Part shown: positions 23,746 through 32,015 of the stretch, in pieces
Position numbering within the stretch: position 1 is the first letter of the stretch
Layout: each line of letters opens with the position of its first letter
Source: DATBDE01 sp045805605
GTDB lineage: Bacteria > Actinomycetota > Thermoleophilia > Solirubrobacterales > Solirubrobacteraceae
NCBI GenBank assembly: GCA_045805605.1
Contig: JBJMKX010000074.1
Span: 1 to 64,000 of the forward strand
Length of the DNA: 64,000 bases
Reading direction: 5' to 3'
Position numbers and translations under genes: made by a program
The notes under the pieces: model-generated
The model's input: only the letters and a program-made list of their open reading frames with translations
What the model was told of the DNA's origin: nothing
Databases searched by the model: none

Positions 23746-24704
23746 GCGACGGCGCACCGCCCCCGATCGAAGCCCGCGGCCTGGTCAAGCGCTACGGGCA
23801 CGTCACCGCGGTCGACGACGTCGATCTGACCGTCGACCGCGGTGACGTGTACGGGTTCCTCGGCCCCAACGGGGCCGGGAAGACCACGACGCTGCGGATG
23901 CTGCTCGGGCTCATCCGCCCGGACGCCGGGGCCTCCCGGCTGTTCGGGCGCGACCCCCTGGTGGAAGGGGCTGCCGCCCTGGACGGCGTGGCCGGGTTCG
24001 TGGAGGCGCCGCGCTACTACCCCTACCTGTCGGGCCGCCGCAACCTCGAGCTGGTTGCGGCGCTCGACGGTGGGGGTGCGCATGACCGCATCGACGCCGC
24101 GCTGGAGACCGTCGAGCTCGCCGATCGCGCGGGCGACAAGGTCGGCGGCTACTCGCACGGCATGCGCCAGCGCCTGGGCATCGCCGGCGCGCTGATCCGC
24201 GACCCGGCGCTGCTGATCCTCGACGAGCCCACGACCGGACTGGACCCGGCGGGCATGCGCGACATGCGCCACCTCGTCCGCCGGCTGGCCGGGCAGGGGA
24301 TCACCGTCCTGCTCTCGAGCCACATCATGGCCGAGGTCGAGGAGCTGTGCGATCGGCTGGCGATCGTGCGCTCGGGGCGCGTCATCTACGAGGGGCGGCT
24401 CGACGAGCTGCTGCACTCGACCGGCCAGCGCTACCGCCTGCGGACGACCGACGACCGCCGGGCGCTGGAGATCGCCACCCACCAGCCCGGCGTCGGCGAG
24501 GTGCGGACCGACGGCGACGGGCTCTCGCTGGCGGCAGACGAGGACGCGGCGGCCGGCCTGTCGATCGCCCTGGTCGAGGCGGGGCTCGGCATCCGCGCCC
24601 TGATGCCCGCGGCGGCCTCGCTCGAGGAGCTGTTCTTCCGCCTGACCGAGGGCGACACCAACGGGGCCAACGGCGCCGCCGCGCGCAAGGAGGTCGTCGC
24701 GTGA
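23742..24704 (+). CDS. ABC transporter ATP-binding protein
   Basis: 320 residues of the drug/bacitracin-type (CcmA) ATPase group. Walker A GPNGAGKTT, Q-loop region GFVEAPRYYPYLSGRRNLEL, signature YSHGMRQRLGIAGAL, Walker B LLILDEPTTGLDPAG, and H-loop SSHIMAEVEEL are all intact. The C-terminal 80 residues form the extra domain typical of this group. It pairs with the overlapping permease gene and belongs to the two-component operon, so it probably exports a lipid or antibiotic in response to envelope stress. Confidence 0.93.
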   Translation: MSDGAPPPIEARGLVKRYGHVTAVDDVDLTVDRGDVYGFLGPNGAGKTTTLRMLLGLIRPDAGASRLFGRDPLVEGAAALDGVAGFVEAPRYYPYLSGRRNLELVAALDGGGAHDRIDAALETVELADRAGDKVGGYSHGMRQRLGIAGALIRDPALLILDEPTTGLDPAGMRDMRHLVRRLAGQGITVLLSSHIMAEVEELCDRLAIVRSGRVIYEGRLDELLHSTGQRYRLRTTDDRRALEIATHQPGVGEVRTDGDGLSLAADEDAAAGLSIALVEAGLGIRALMPAAASLEELFFRLTEGDTNGANGAAARKEVVA

Positions 24705-25561
24705 CCGCCGCCGCGCTGCCCGCCCGCGCCGCCGCGGCGACCCGCCGTCCGGGCACCTGGACGGTCTACAAGTGGGAGCTGCTCAAGCTGCGCGCGCAGA
24801 AGCGCACCTACCTCGGCCTGGGCGCCGCGGTGGTGGTGCCATGCATCTTCATCGTCGCCCTGATGGTGGAGACGGGCGGCCCCGAGCGCGTCCCGTTCGG
24901 CCGCTACGTCCGCGAGACCGGCCTGGCCATCCCGCTGGTGCTCCTGCTCTTCGGGTCGATCTGGTTGTTCCCGCTGATCGTCTCGCTGGTGGCGGGCGAC
25001 ATCGTCGCCGCCGAGGACCGCAACGGCACCATGAAGACGATCCTCACGCGGTCGGTGGAGCGCCACCAGCTCTTCGTCGCGAAGGTCGCCGCCGCGTTCA
25101 CCTACGCGTTTTTCGCGTTGCTGCTGTTCGCCGGGGTCGCCGTGGTGTTCGGGGGCTTGCGCTTCGGCTTCAACCCGCTCACGACGCTGAGCGGGAACAC
25201 CGTCGGCGTGGGTCACGGGCTCGCGCTGACCGCCGGCGCGCTGGGCGCCTACCTCATGCCGGTGCTCGCGGTGGCGAGCATCGCGCTGCTGCTTTCGACC
25301 GTCACGCGCAACTCGGCGGCGGCGATCGTCGGCGCGCTGATGATCTCGCTGATCATGCAGCTCCTCGGGATCATCTCCGGGCTCGACTTCCTGCGCCCCT
25401 ACCTGCTCTCGACGCAGTTCGACTCCTGGCAGGGGCTGCTGCGCGACCCGATCGACTGGGACCCGATCATCCGCGCGGCGTGGGTGTGCGCGGCCTACGC
25501 GGTGCCGTCGCTGCTGGCGGCGCTGACCGTGTTCGTGCGCCGCGACGTCACCGGCGGGTGA
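24701..25561 (+). CDS. ABC transporter permease (ABC-2 type)
   Basis: 286 residues from GTG 24701. Six hydrophobic helices are visible: YLGLGAAVVVPCIFIVALMV, LAIPLVLLLFGSIWLFPLIVSLVAG, AFTYAFFALLLFAGVAVVFGG, ALTAGALGAYLMPVLAVASIALLLST, AAAIVGALMISLIMQLLGI and WVCAAYAVPSLLAALTVFV. AGDIVAAEDRNGTMKTILTR is the coupling region common to ABC-2 permeases. It pairs with the upstream ATPase and is the last gene of the operon; a palindromic terminator-like repeat follows. Confidence 0.9.
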   Translation: MTAAALPARAAAATRRPGTWTVYKWELLKLRAQKRTYLGLGAAVVVPCIFIVALMVETGGPERVPFGRYVRETGLAIPLVLLLFGSIWLFPLIVSLVAGDIVAAEDRNGTMKTILTRSVERHQLFVAKVAAAFTYAFFALLLFAGVAVVFGGLRFGFNPLTTLSGNTVGVGHGLALTAGALGAYLMPVLAVASIALLLSTVTRNSAAAIVGALMISLIMQLLGIISGLDFLRPYLLSTQFDSWQGLLRDPIDWDPIIRAAWVCAAYAVPSLLAALTVFVRRDVTGG

Positions 25562-25567
25562 ACGATC

Positions 25568-25610
25568 GAGTGTCGAATTTGTCGGCCTGAGGCTGACAAA
25601 TTCGACACTC
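25568..25610. terminator. Conserved palindromic repeat copy 1 (bidirectional terminator)
   Basis: Arms of 20 bases (25568-25587 and 25591-25610) pair perfectly apart from one G-T wobble, with loop TGA. The stem ends in AATTTGTC/GACAAATT, so it offers A/T-rich flanks in both directions. It lies between convergent genes. It shares its core GCCTSAGGC and GTGTCGA arms with copies at 33341 and 47494. Confidence 0.85.
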
Positions 25611-25616
25611 GCCGCC

Positions 25617-26819
25617 CTAGTTCATCCGCTCGACGATCATCGCCTGGCCCATCCCGCCGGCGACGCACATCGTCTCCAGCCCGTAGGTCTTGTCGAGGGT
25701 CTCGAGGTCGTTGAGCAGCGTGGTCATGATCCGGGCGCCGGTCATGCCGAACGGATGGCCGAGGGCGATGGCCCCACCGAACGGGTTGAGCTTCTCGTCC
25801 TCGATCCCCCACTCCTGCTTGCACGGCACGACCTGGGCGGCGAAGGCCTCGTTGAGCTCGATCACGTCGACGTCATCGATCGTCATGCCGGCGTAGCCGA
25901 GCACCTTCTCGACCGCGGGGAGCGGGCCAAGGCCCATGATCTCGGGCCGGATCGCCGCGGCCGAGGCGGAGATGATCCGCGCCTTGGGCGTCAGGCCGAG
26001 CGCCTTGGCCTTCTCGTTCGACATGATCAGCACGGCGGCGGCGCCGTCGTTGAGCGGACACGAGTTGCCGGCGGTGACGGTGCCGTTCTCGCGGAAGGCC
26101 GGCTTGAGGTTCGCGAGCACGTCCATCGTCGTGCCCGGGCGCGGCCCGTCGTCCTTGGTCACGACGGTTTCGGGCACGTCGAGCTCGTTGCCCTCGTTGT
26201 CGACGTCCTTGTGGGCGGCGACGGGGACGGGGACGATCTCCTTGTCGAAGTGCCCGCTCTGCTGGGCGTCGACGGCGCGGTTCTGCGAGATGACCGCCCA
26301 CTCGTCCTGGGCCTCGCGCGAGACCTTGCACCGCTCGGCCACGTTCTCGGCCGTCACGCCCATCGGGATGTAGACGTCGTAGAGCGAGCCCTCCGAGCCG
26401 TCGAGCTTGGGGTGCTTGGTGTCCTCCGGCATCCCCGCCCCCAGGCCCGCGCGCGAAACCGCCTCGACCCCGGCGGCGACGTACTGGTCGCCCTCGCCGG
26501 CCTTGACCGCGTGAAAGGCCATGCGCATCGTCTGCAAGGAGGAGGCGCAGAAGCGGTTGACGGTGGCCGCTGGCACGTGGTGGTCGATGCCCGCCAGGAG
26601 GGCGGCGTTGCGCCCGACGTTGTAGGCCTGCTCGCCGATCGACGAGGCGGCGCCCATGTAGATGTCGTCGGTCTGGGCGAAGTCGACCTCGGGGTTGCGC
26701 TCCTGCAGGGCCCTGAGCGGGATGGCGGCGAGCTCGTCGGCGCGCACGCTCTTCAGCGAGCCCTTCAGCGCGCGCCCGATGGGCGTGCGGACGGCATCGA
26801 CGATCACGGCTTCGGGCAT
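25617..26819 (-). CDS. Acetyl-CoA acyltransferase (thiolase)
   Basis: 400 residues, full length. The nucleophilic Cys is in VNRFCASSLQTM (about residue 90). The C-terminal pair is GGAIALGHPFGMTGARI (His) and LETMCVAGGMGQA (Cys acid/base). Other family blocks are GRALKGSLKSVRADEL, YMGAASSIGEQAYNVGRNAAL and VIELNEAFAAQ. It catalyses thiolytic cleavage of 3-ketoacyl-CoA in beta-oxidation or the reverse condensation. The acyl-CoA dehydrogenase at 28.7 kb is a plausible partner. A decayed second thiolase is at 14.5 kb. Confidence 0.95.
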   Translation of the reverse strand: MPEAVIVDAVRTPIGRALKGSLKSVRADELAAIPLRALQERNPEVDFAQTDDIYMGAASSIGEQAYNVGRNAALLAGIDHHVPAATVNRFCASSLQTMRMAFHAVKAGEGDQYVAAGVEAVSRAGLGAGMPEDTKHPKLDGSEGSLYDVYIPMGVTAENVAERCKVSREAQDEWAVISQNRAVDAQQSGHFDKEIVPVPVAAHKDVDNEGNELDVPETVVTKDDGPRPGTTMDVLANLKPAFRENGTVTAGNSCPLNDGAAAVLIMSNEKAKALGLTPKARIISASAAAIRPEIMGLGPLPAVEKVLGYAGMTIDDVDVIELNEAFAAQVVPCKQEWGIEDEKLNPFGGAIALGHPFGMTGARIMTTLLNDLETLDKTYGLETMCVAGGMGQAMIVERMN

Positions 26820-26877
26820 TCAGGCTTCTCCTTGGTCACTCCGGGGGGGCACGCATGGTATTGGCGCGTCCTCGCGC

Positions 26878-27279
26878 CTAAGCCGGCACGCGCCAGTGCG
26901 GCGCCGCTGCGCGCGAGGCCGGTCCGAGCTGCGATGCGCGCACCGCGAGGAGGTCGAGCGCCTCGGCACCGGGCCCCGCGGACGACGCGATCGCGCGGCC
27001 GTCGCACAGCGAGAGCGCGGCGCCCACCCGCCCGTCGACCTCCGCGAGCAGCACCGGCGCGCGGGGCGGACGGTCGCCGGTGCCGGCGGCGAGCCGCACC
27101 AGCGCCGGGCTGTCGTCGGCGAACGCCCAGCGGATGCGGACCTCGGCCAGCGGCGGCCCGGCGAGGGGCCCCGTGGCGCGTCGCCGGCGGCGAAGGAGCC
27201 GCCACGGCCACGGTCCGGCCAGGCCGCGGAGATCGCGCGCGTGCGCGTCGGCGAGGGCGCCCCGCAGGTACGGATGCAT
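26878..27279 (-). CDS. Hypothetical protein, GNAT-N-like
   Basis: 133 residues from ATG 27279. A basic N-terminal part (RGLAGPWPWRLLRRRRRATGP) precedes VRIRWAFADDSPALVRLAAGTGDRPPRAPVLLAEVDGRVGAALSLCDGRAIASS. That second part resembles the first half of GNAT acetyltransferase-like domains but lacks the acetyl-CoA P-loop. Similar short proteins are frequent in this lineage (recalled, not checked). It overlaps the ArsR stop by one base and is in that operon. Confidence 0.55.
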   Translation of the reverse strand: MHPYLRGALADAHARDLRGLAGPWPWRLLRRRRRATGPLAGPPLAEVRIRWAFADDSPALVRLAAGTGDRPPRAPVLLAEVDGRVGAALSLCDGRAIASSAGPGAEALDLLAVRASQLGPASRAAAPHWRVPA

Positions 27280-27965
27280 CACTCGTCGGCCCTCACCTTC
27301 GCCCCCAGCGTGCGGCGTAGGCCCCGCGCGCCGGCCGACGTGACCAGCACGGTACGGGCGCCGGCCACCGGCTCGACCCATCCCTTGCCGACGAGCGCCT
27401 CGGCGACCCGGTCGCCCATCGCGCCCGCCAGGTGGGGCGCCCGCTCGGTGGAATCGAGACACTCAAACGCAAACCGGCGTCGGTCCCCGGGTGCTCGATC
27501 GGTCGCCACGCCGAGCGCGCCGAACGTGGGGGCGGCCTCGCGGCCCAGGTCGACGATGCCGTCGGCCCGGGGGGTGAGGGCCCCCCGCTCGCGCAGCGCA
27601 CGGTAGACCTCGACCCCGAGCGGCCCGGCAAGATGCCGGTAACACGTGCGCGACCGACCGCCGGCGCGCTCGGGCGCCTTGGCCACGCGCCCGGTGATCG
27701 AGTCGAGCATCGGGATCAGCAACTCCAGCCCCGGATCGGCGATCTCGTACACCCCCTGCCGGCCGTTGCGCTCGACGCGGACGAGCCCCGCCTCGCGTAG
27801 CCGACGCAGGTGGTTGGAGAGTTGCGACATCGACACGCGGAGCTCGCCCGCGAGCTCGCTGACGGTGGCCGGGCCGGCGGCGCCGAGGCGGTCCACGACG
27901 CGGAGGCGCACGGGATCCGCGAGCTCGGAGAGGAGGTCTATCCGAGGATCGGCGTGCCCGGTCAC
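27279..27965 (-). CDS. ArsR-like winged-helix regulator with C-terminal domain
   Basis: 228 residues. The N-terminal winged helix is LSELADPVRLRVVDRLGAAGPATVSELAGELRVSMSQLSNHLRRLREAGLVRVERNGRQGVYEIAD. A C-terminal domain (about 100 residues) includes RTCYRHLAGPLGVEVYRALRERGAL, RRRFAFECLDSTERAPHLAGAMGDRVAEALVGKGWV and several cysteine and histidine residues (TCYRH, FECLD, APHLAG). This matches a known long subtype of ArsR regulators; the Cys/His residues might bind a metal or redox ligand (inference). Confidence 0.85.
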   Translation of the reverse strand: MTGHADPRIDLLSELADPVRLRVVDRLGAAGPATVSELAGELRVSMSQLSNHLRRLREAGLVRVERNGRQGVYEIADPGLELLIPMLDSITGRVAKAPERAGGRSRTCYRHLAGPLGVEVYRALRERGALTPRADGIVDLGREAAPTFGALGVATDRAPGDRRRFAFECLDSTERAPHLAGAMGDRVAEALVGKGWVEPVAGARTVLVTSAGARGLRRTLGAKVRADE

Positions 27966-28002
27966 GACACACTTCAGCGTACCATGAAATGTGACTGGGG
28001 AG

Positions 28003-28632
28003 CTACAGCCCGAGGCCGCGCACGCCGAGCTCGTCCCAGCCGAGGTGGTGGGCGAGCTCGTGCCGCACGGTGCGGACCACCTGCTGGCGCAGGGCGTCGG
28101 CGTCGTGGCCGAAGTCGCGCAGCAGGGTGTCGCGGTAGATCACGATCCGGTCGGGGTGGTTGTCGCGCGCGAGGCCGTCGCCGTGGTAGAGGCCATAGGC
28201 GCCGCGGCGCGCCCCGTCGTCGGAGATGACGACCGCGACGTTCGAGCGCTCGATCGGGCCGCGCAGCTCGGGCGGGAGCTCGTCGAGGGCGTCGCGCACC
28301 AGCTCGCGGAAGTCCTCGTCGTCGTAGGGGTCGAGCCAGTGCTCCTCGCCCGCTTCCGCCTCGACGCCCGCCGCCGCGAGCTCCTCCGAGCGGACGACCA
28401 CGCGCTCGAACTCGTTCTCGTCGGCGGGGTTGCGCCAGTCGGCCATGCGCAGGCCGATCCACAGCAGCGGTCCGAACAGGAGCACCGCCCCTGTCACGAC
28501 GACCGCAACGCCCTCGACCAGCCGCATCGGGTAGTCGGGGTCGAAGCCCTGCAGCAGGACGATGACCGTGAGCCCCAGGCTGAGGGCGAAGGCGGCCGCC
28601 GCGGCGACCCTGCCGGGCGTCGGGGTGCGCAT
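28003..28632 (-). CDS. Membrane-anchored Zincin_1-type metallopeptidase-like protein
   Basis: 209 residues. Two N-terminal hydrophobic helices (VAAAAAFALSLGLTVIVLLQG, VEGVAVVVTGAVLLFGPLLWIGL) precede a compact zincin domain. That domain has DFRELVRDALDELPPELRGPIERSNVAVVISD, RIVIYRDTLLRDFG, and the zinc motif VRHELAHHLGWDE (HExxH). The minimal Zincin_1 family (PF06262) is usually soluble and about 120 residues. The membrane anchor makes this version notable. The substrate is unknown. It is spaced 37 bp from the ArsR-like gene. Confidence 0.82.
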   Translation of the reverse strand: MRTPTPGRVAAAAAFALSLGLTVIVLLQGFDPDYPMRLVEGVAVVVTGAVLLFGPLLWIGLRMADWRNPADENEFERVVVRSEELAAAGVEAEAGEEHWLDPYDDEDFRELVRDALDELPPELRGPIERSNVAVVISDDGARRGAYGLYHGDGLARDNHPDRIVIYRDTLLRDFGHDADALRQQVVRTVRHELAHHLGWDELGVRGLGL

Positions 28633-28681
28633 GGCACCGAGTCTAGGGAGGTGCCAATCCCGCGCCGTTGTGGGGCCGGCG

Positions 28682-29842
28682 CTAGAGCCCGCGGGCGATC
28701 ACGACGCGCTGGATCTCGTTCGTGCCCTCGTAGATCTGGGTGATCTTGGCGTCGCGCATCATGCGCTCGACCGGGTACTCCTTGACGTAGCCATAGCCGC
28801 CGAGCACCTGCACCGCCTCCGTCGTCACCGCCATCGCGGTGTCCGAGCAGAACAGCTTGGCCATGGCCGAGTACTTGCCCATGTCGGGCTCGCGGCGGTC
28901 GACCTTGGCGCACGCCTTGTAGAGCAGCTCGCGGGCAGCGGCGCACCGCGTCTCCATGTCGGCGAGCTTGAACTGGATGCCCTGGAACGAGGCGATCGGC
29001 TTGCCGAACTGCCGGCGCTCCTTGGCGTAGGAGGCCGCGTAGTCGGTGGCCCCCTGGGCGAGCCCGAGCCCCTGGGCGGCGACGCCCAGGCGCGAGTGGT
29101 CGAGCGTGCCCATGGCGACCTTGAAGCCCTCGTCGACATCGGCGATCAGGTTCTCGGCCGGCACGCGGACCTGATCGAAGATCGGCTGGCCTGTCGGCGA
29201 GCCGCGAATGCCCATCTTGTGCTCGAGCTTGCCGATCGAGAACCCCGGCCGGTCGGCCTCGACGACGAAGGCGGAGATGCCGTGTGAGCGACCCGCCTCC
29301 GGGTCGGTGACGGCGAAGACGACGTAGAAGTCGGCGATCCCGAGGTTCGTGATCCAGTTCTTGGTGCCCTCGATCACCCACTGGTCGCCATCGTGGACCG
29401 CCCGCGTGCGCATGCCGCCGGGGTCCGAGCCGGCGTCGGGCTCGGAGAGCGCGAACGCCGGCGTCCATTCGCCGCTCGCGCACTTCGGCAGGAAGCGCTG
29501 CTTCTGCTCGTCGGTGCCGAAGAGCTTGATCGGGAGCGTGCCGAGCTCCTGGATCATGAGCATGAGCGCGCTGGACGCGCACGCCTTGGCGATCTCCTCG
29601 ATCGCCATGTTGAGCATGAGCGTGCCGGTGCCGGTGCCGCCGTGCTCGGCGTCGAACGGCAGGCCGAAGAGGTCGTGCTCGGCGAACAGCTCGCGCAGAT
29701 CTTGGGGGTATTCGGCCTTTTCGTCGATCTCGGCCGCCCGTGGAGCGACGCGCTCGGTCGCGATTTGCCGGATCGTGTCGCGGAAGTCGAGGTGCTCCTG
29801 CGGGAGCGCGTAGAGGCCGTCGAGCGTGTCGGGTGTGGTCAC
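28682..29842 (-). CDS. Acyl-CoA dehydrogenase
   Basis: 386 residues of the short-chain acyl-CoA dehydrogenase type. Family blocks include LPFDAEHGGTGTGTLMLNMAIEEIAKA, CASGEWTPAFALSEPDAGSDPGGMRTRAV, ITNLGIADFYVVFAVTD, SIGKLEHKMGIRGSPTGQ, QVLGGYGYVKEYPVERMMRDAKI, and the catalytic Glu in QIYEGTNEIQRVVIAR. It is an FAD enzyme for the first step of beta-oxidation, passing electrons to ETF. It fits with the thiolase 2 kb away on the same strand. Confidence 0.95.
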   Translation of the reverse strand: MTTPDTLDGLYALPQEHLDFRDTIRQIATERVAPRAAEIDEKAEYPQDLRELFAEHDLFGLPFDAEHGGTGTGTLMLNMAIEEIAKACASSALMLMIQELGTLPIKLFGTDEQKQRFLPKCASGEWTPAFALSEPDAGSDPGGMRTRAVHDGDQWVIEGTKNWITNLGIADFYVVFAVTDPEAGRSHGISAFVVEADRPGFSIGKLEHKMGIRGSPTGQPIFDQVRVPAENLIADVDEGFKVAMGTLDHSRLGVAAQGLGLAQGATDYAASYAKERRQFGKPIASFQGIQFKLADMETRCAAARELLYKACAKVDRREPDMGKYSAMAKLFCSDTAMAVTTEAVQVLGGYGYVKEYPVERMMRDAKITQIYEGTNEIQRVVIARGL

Positions 29843-29884
29843 GTGACGCGAATGATTACCAGGCTATGGGGTACGCGGTCGTGG

Positions 29885-30109
29885 ATGACGCTTGGAACGT
29901 CACTCTTCCTCATCGCCGTCGGGGCGATCTTGCGCTTTGCAGTCACGACCTCGGTCAGCGGCATCGACCTCCAAGTCGTGGGGCTGATCCTCATGATCGT
30001 GGGCGTGATTGGCGCGATCCTGTCGGTCGTGTGGATGTTCTTCGGCTCGCGCCGCAGCGGCGTCCGCGACGACGTCGTCACGCGCGACCGCCGCGACGTC
30101 TACTACTAG
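29885..30109 (+). CDS. DUF6458-like small membrane protein
   Basis: 74 residues from ATG 29885; upstream in-frame ATG 29852 and GTG 29843 are alternatives. Two helices (LGTSLFLIAVGAILRFAVT, LQVVGLILMIVGVIGAILSVVWMFF) and a basic tail with FGSRRSGVRDDVV follow the DUF6458 pattern. Function unknown. It is divergent from the acyl-CoA dehydrogenase and its TAG stop lies in the palindrome CTAGGCCTAG shared with the convergent lipoprotein gene. Confidence 0.75.
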   Translation: MTLGTSLFLIAVGAILRFAVTTSVSGIDLQVVGLILMIVGVIGAILSVVWMFFGSRRSGVRDDVVTRDRRDVYY

Positions 30110-30111
30110 GC

Positions 30112-30795
30112 CTAGATGACAGGGCCGGTGGCCGTGGGCACCTGCTGGTGAGGGCGCTTCCCGGGCGGCAGCAGCGGCGTCTCGGGCGGGTTCTTGCCCG
30201 TCGAGGGGACGACGCCCACGGGCGGCACGTCGCGCTCGTCCACCCGCCGCCATTCGGCGATCTTGCCCCGGCGGATGACGAACGCCGTCCCCGCGGCGTG
30301 CCCCACGCCGGTGCCGCAGTCGCCACCCGGCCGCTGCGTGAGCCGGAACACGACGACGGTGAACCGGCCGATCGCCACGGCCCGCCGCAGGACCGCGCCG
30401 CACGGCAGCGACGCGTTGAATGCGCGGGCATCGGCGCGGGTGCGCACGCGCAGCGGCGGGGTGCCGTTCTGGACCAGGGACGGCAGCGCGAAGTAGGACG
30501 CGGCGGCGTCGACCCGCCCGCGGCGCAGCGCGGTCGACCACGCCTGGATCACCCGCGTGGCGTCCGGATCGGCCTCGCGCGCCGGCTTGGGCGGCGGCAG
30601 CTTGCCCTGCGAGCGCGGATGGACGGGCGCGGTCGAGGACGGGGGCTCCGTGGCCGTCGAGCTCGAGCGCGGCTGGGCGGCGCGCTGGGGCGCGTCCTGG
30701 CCGTTGCCGCCGCCGCAGCCGGAGAGGACGACCCCTCCGGCCAGCAGCGCGAGGCACGCAACGCGGCGCACCCCATGAAGTGTGACGGACACCAA
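30112..30795 (-). CDS. Hypothetical lipoprotein
   Basis: 227 residues. A signal sequence with lipobox (LALLAGGVVLSGCGGGNG) is followed by a Ser/Pro-rich linker and a domain beginning DATRVIQAWSTALRRGRVDAAASYFALPSLVQNG. That opening is reminiscent of NTF2-like or mycobacterial lipoprotein folds. Two cysteines (ASLPCGAVL, GGDCGTGVGH) may form a disulfide. The tail is Pro-rich. Likely membrane-anchored outside the cell. No family with known function recognised. Confidence 0.75.
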   Translation of the reverse strand: MVSVTLHGVRRVACLALLAGGVVLSGCGGGNGQDAPQRAAQPRSSSTATEPPSSTAPVHPRSQGKLPPPKPAREADPDATRVIQAWSTALRRGRVDAAASYFALPSLVQNGTPPLRVRTRADARAFNASLPCGAVLRRAVAIGRFTVVVFRLTQRPGGDCGTGVGHAAGTAFVIRRGKIAEWRRVDERDVPPVGVVPSTGKNPPETPLLPPGKRPHQQVPTATGPVI

Positions 30796-30843
30796 ACGCG
30801 GTCGCCCGACGGCCGCCGGTCGGCGGCCGCCGGCTCGACCGCT

Positions 30844-31680
30844 CTACAGGTTTGAAGGGTGGCGCGCCACGTAGGCGCTCGTGTCGCGCATGTCCTTCTG
30901 CCAGCGCGAGCCGCTGTTGGTCCGGCCGCTGGTGTCGAACCGCAGTCCGGCGACGGTCATGAACGCGTGGCCGGAGTTGGCGTAGACCGTCACCCACTGG
31001 CCCTGGCCACCCTGACCCCACGACTCGAGGTCGCCCGAGGGCAGCGGCGAGTCGATCAGGTTCGCCCCGTGCAGGGCGTACGACACCGAACCCGAGCAGT
31101 CGTAGGCGCTGTCCTGGAAGGACTCGTTGTGGCCGCCGCCGTAGCGGTAGGGCAGCTTGGCGATGTTGTTGCCCGCGGCGATGATGTCCTTGACCGCCTG
31201 CGGCGCCGACGCCGGCGCGACGGCCTGGCCGTCCGCGGTCACCTGCGCCTTCTCGCCGGGCGCGGTGGCGGGAACGTTGGGGTCCTCGCGCGCGGCCGGG
31301 GGTAGCGCGGGGTTGGCCTCTGCACCACCGGTGAGCTCAGCGGCGTTGGCGACCACGACCTTGCGCAGCACGAGCGCGTCGTGGCGGCTGAACACCCCGT
31401 TGACGAGCAGCTCCTCGGTCTTCTGGAACTTCTTGACCGCCGACACCGTCTGCGGCCCATATTCGCCGTCGGCCGGGATGTTGAAGCCCAGCCGGGCGAG
31501 GTTCTCCTGCAGCGTCTCGACGTCCTGGCCCTTCATGCCCGGCCGCATCGTGCGCTGGCCGAACTTCGCCGCCTTCGCGCCAACCGCTTCGGATGCGGCG
31601 GTGCCGGGTACGACCACGGCGATCGCCGCGATCATCATGATCTTGAGGTAGCGCGCGTTCCACGCGCGGCGAGCATTCAC
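30844..31680 (-). CDS. Exported NlpC/P60-like protein with peptidoglycan-binding domain
   Basis: 278 residues from GTG 31680. Signal/anchor helix (LKIMMIAAIAVVVPGTAASEA), then a PG_binding_1 domain (MRPGMKGQDVETLQENLARLG, ADGEYGPQTVSAVKKFQ). A linker leads to an NlpC/P60-type domain with the catalytic Cys in SAYDCSGSVSYALHGA and His in YANSGHAFMTVAGLRFDTSG. Such enzymes cut peptide cross-links of peptidoglycan. A c-di-AMP riboswitch lies directly upstream, the standard control for such lytic enzymes in actinobacteria. Confidence 0.9.
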   Translation of the reverse strand: MNARRAWNARYLKIMMIAAIAVVVPGTAASEAVGAKAAKFGQRTMRPGMKGQDVETLQENLARLGFNIPADGEYGPQTVSAVKKFQKTEELLVNGVFSRHDALVLRKVVVANAAELTGGAEANPALPPAAREDPNVPATAPGEKAQVTADGQAVAPASAPQAVKDIIAAGNNIAKLPYRYGGGHNESFQDSAYDCSGSVSYALHGANLIDSPLPSGDLESWGQGGQGQWVTVYANSGHAFMTVAGLRFDTSGRTNSGSRWQKDMRDTSAYVARHPSNL

Positions 31681-31699
31681 AGCGAGAACCCCCTAGTCC

Positions 31700-31865
31700 T
31701 CTTTCGGGCGCCTACGGGGTTAGCTGTCGGGCTCGCGCGGAAAGAGTCGCGCTACGGCCGCCCACCGGCTGCGCAGCAGTCGGTGCCGGCCGATTCGCCC
31801 CCGGGACGGTCCTCGCCTGTGGCTCGGCCCGCCCCTTTGGTTCCCCCGCTCCCCGGCCGCCAGGC
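31700..31865 (-). promoter_or_regulatory. ydaO-type cyclic di-AMP riboswitch (second copy)
   Basis: Read on the minus strand, the aptamer has GGGGGAACC (31839-31847), GGGGGCGAATCG (31791-31802), a GCCGTAGCG block (about 31750-31758), and CCCGACAGCTAACCCCGTAG (31712-31731). This order and wording is the ydaO consensus. The outer boundary and P1 are approximate. TATATT (31902-31907, minus) is a likely -10 box. It precedes the NlpC/P60-like gene, giving a second wall gene under c-di-AMP control in this window. Confidence 0.9.
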
Positions 31866-32015
31866 GGCTGAGGACTCGGCTATGGGCGTACGGCGCGGGG
31901 GAATATAGCGCGGGTGCGGGTGTTATGCATCGTGACCAAGCGCATGTGGGCGATCGGGTCATCACTGTGACGGCCGTCGCGTTTGCCCGCTGCGCCGCGG
32001 GGTACCGCTCGCGAC

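Noticed and set aside
31983..32015. Longer N-terminus for the small membrane protein at 32016
   Set aside because: The extra residues (PAAPRGTARD) are hydrophilic and the hydrophobic helix starts right after ATG 32016.
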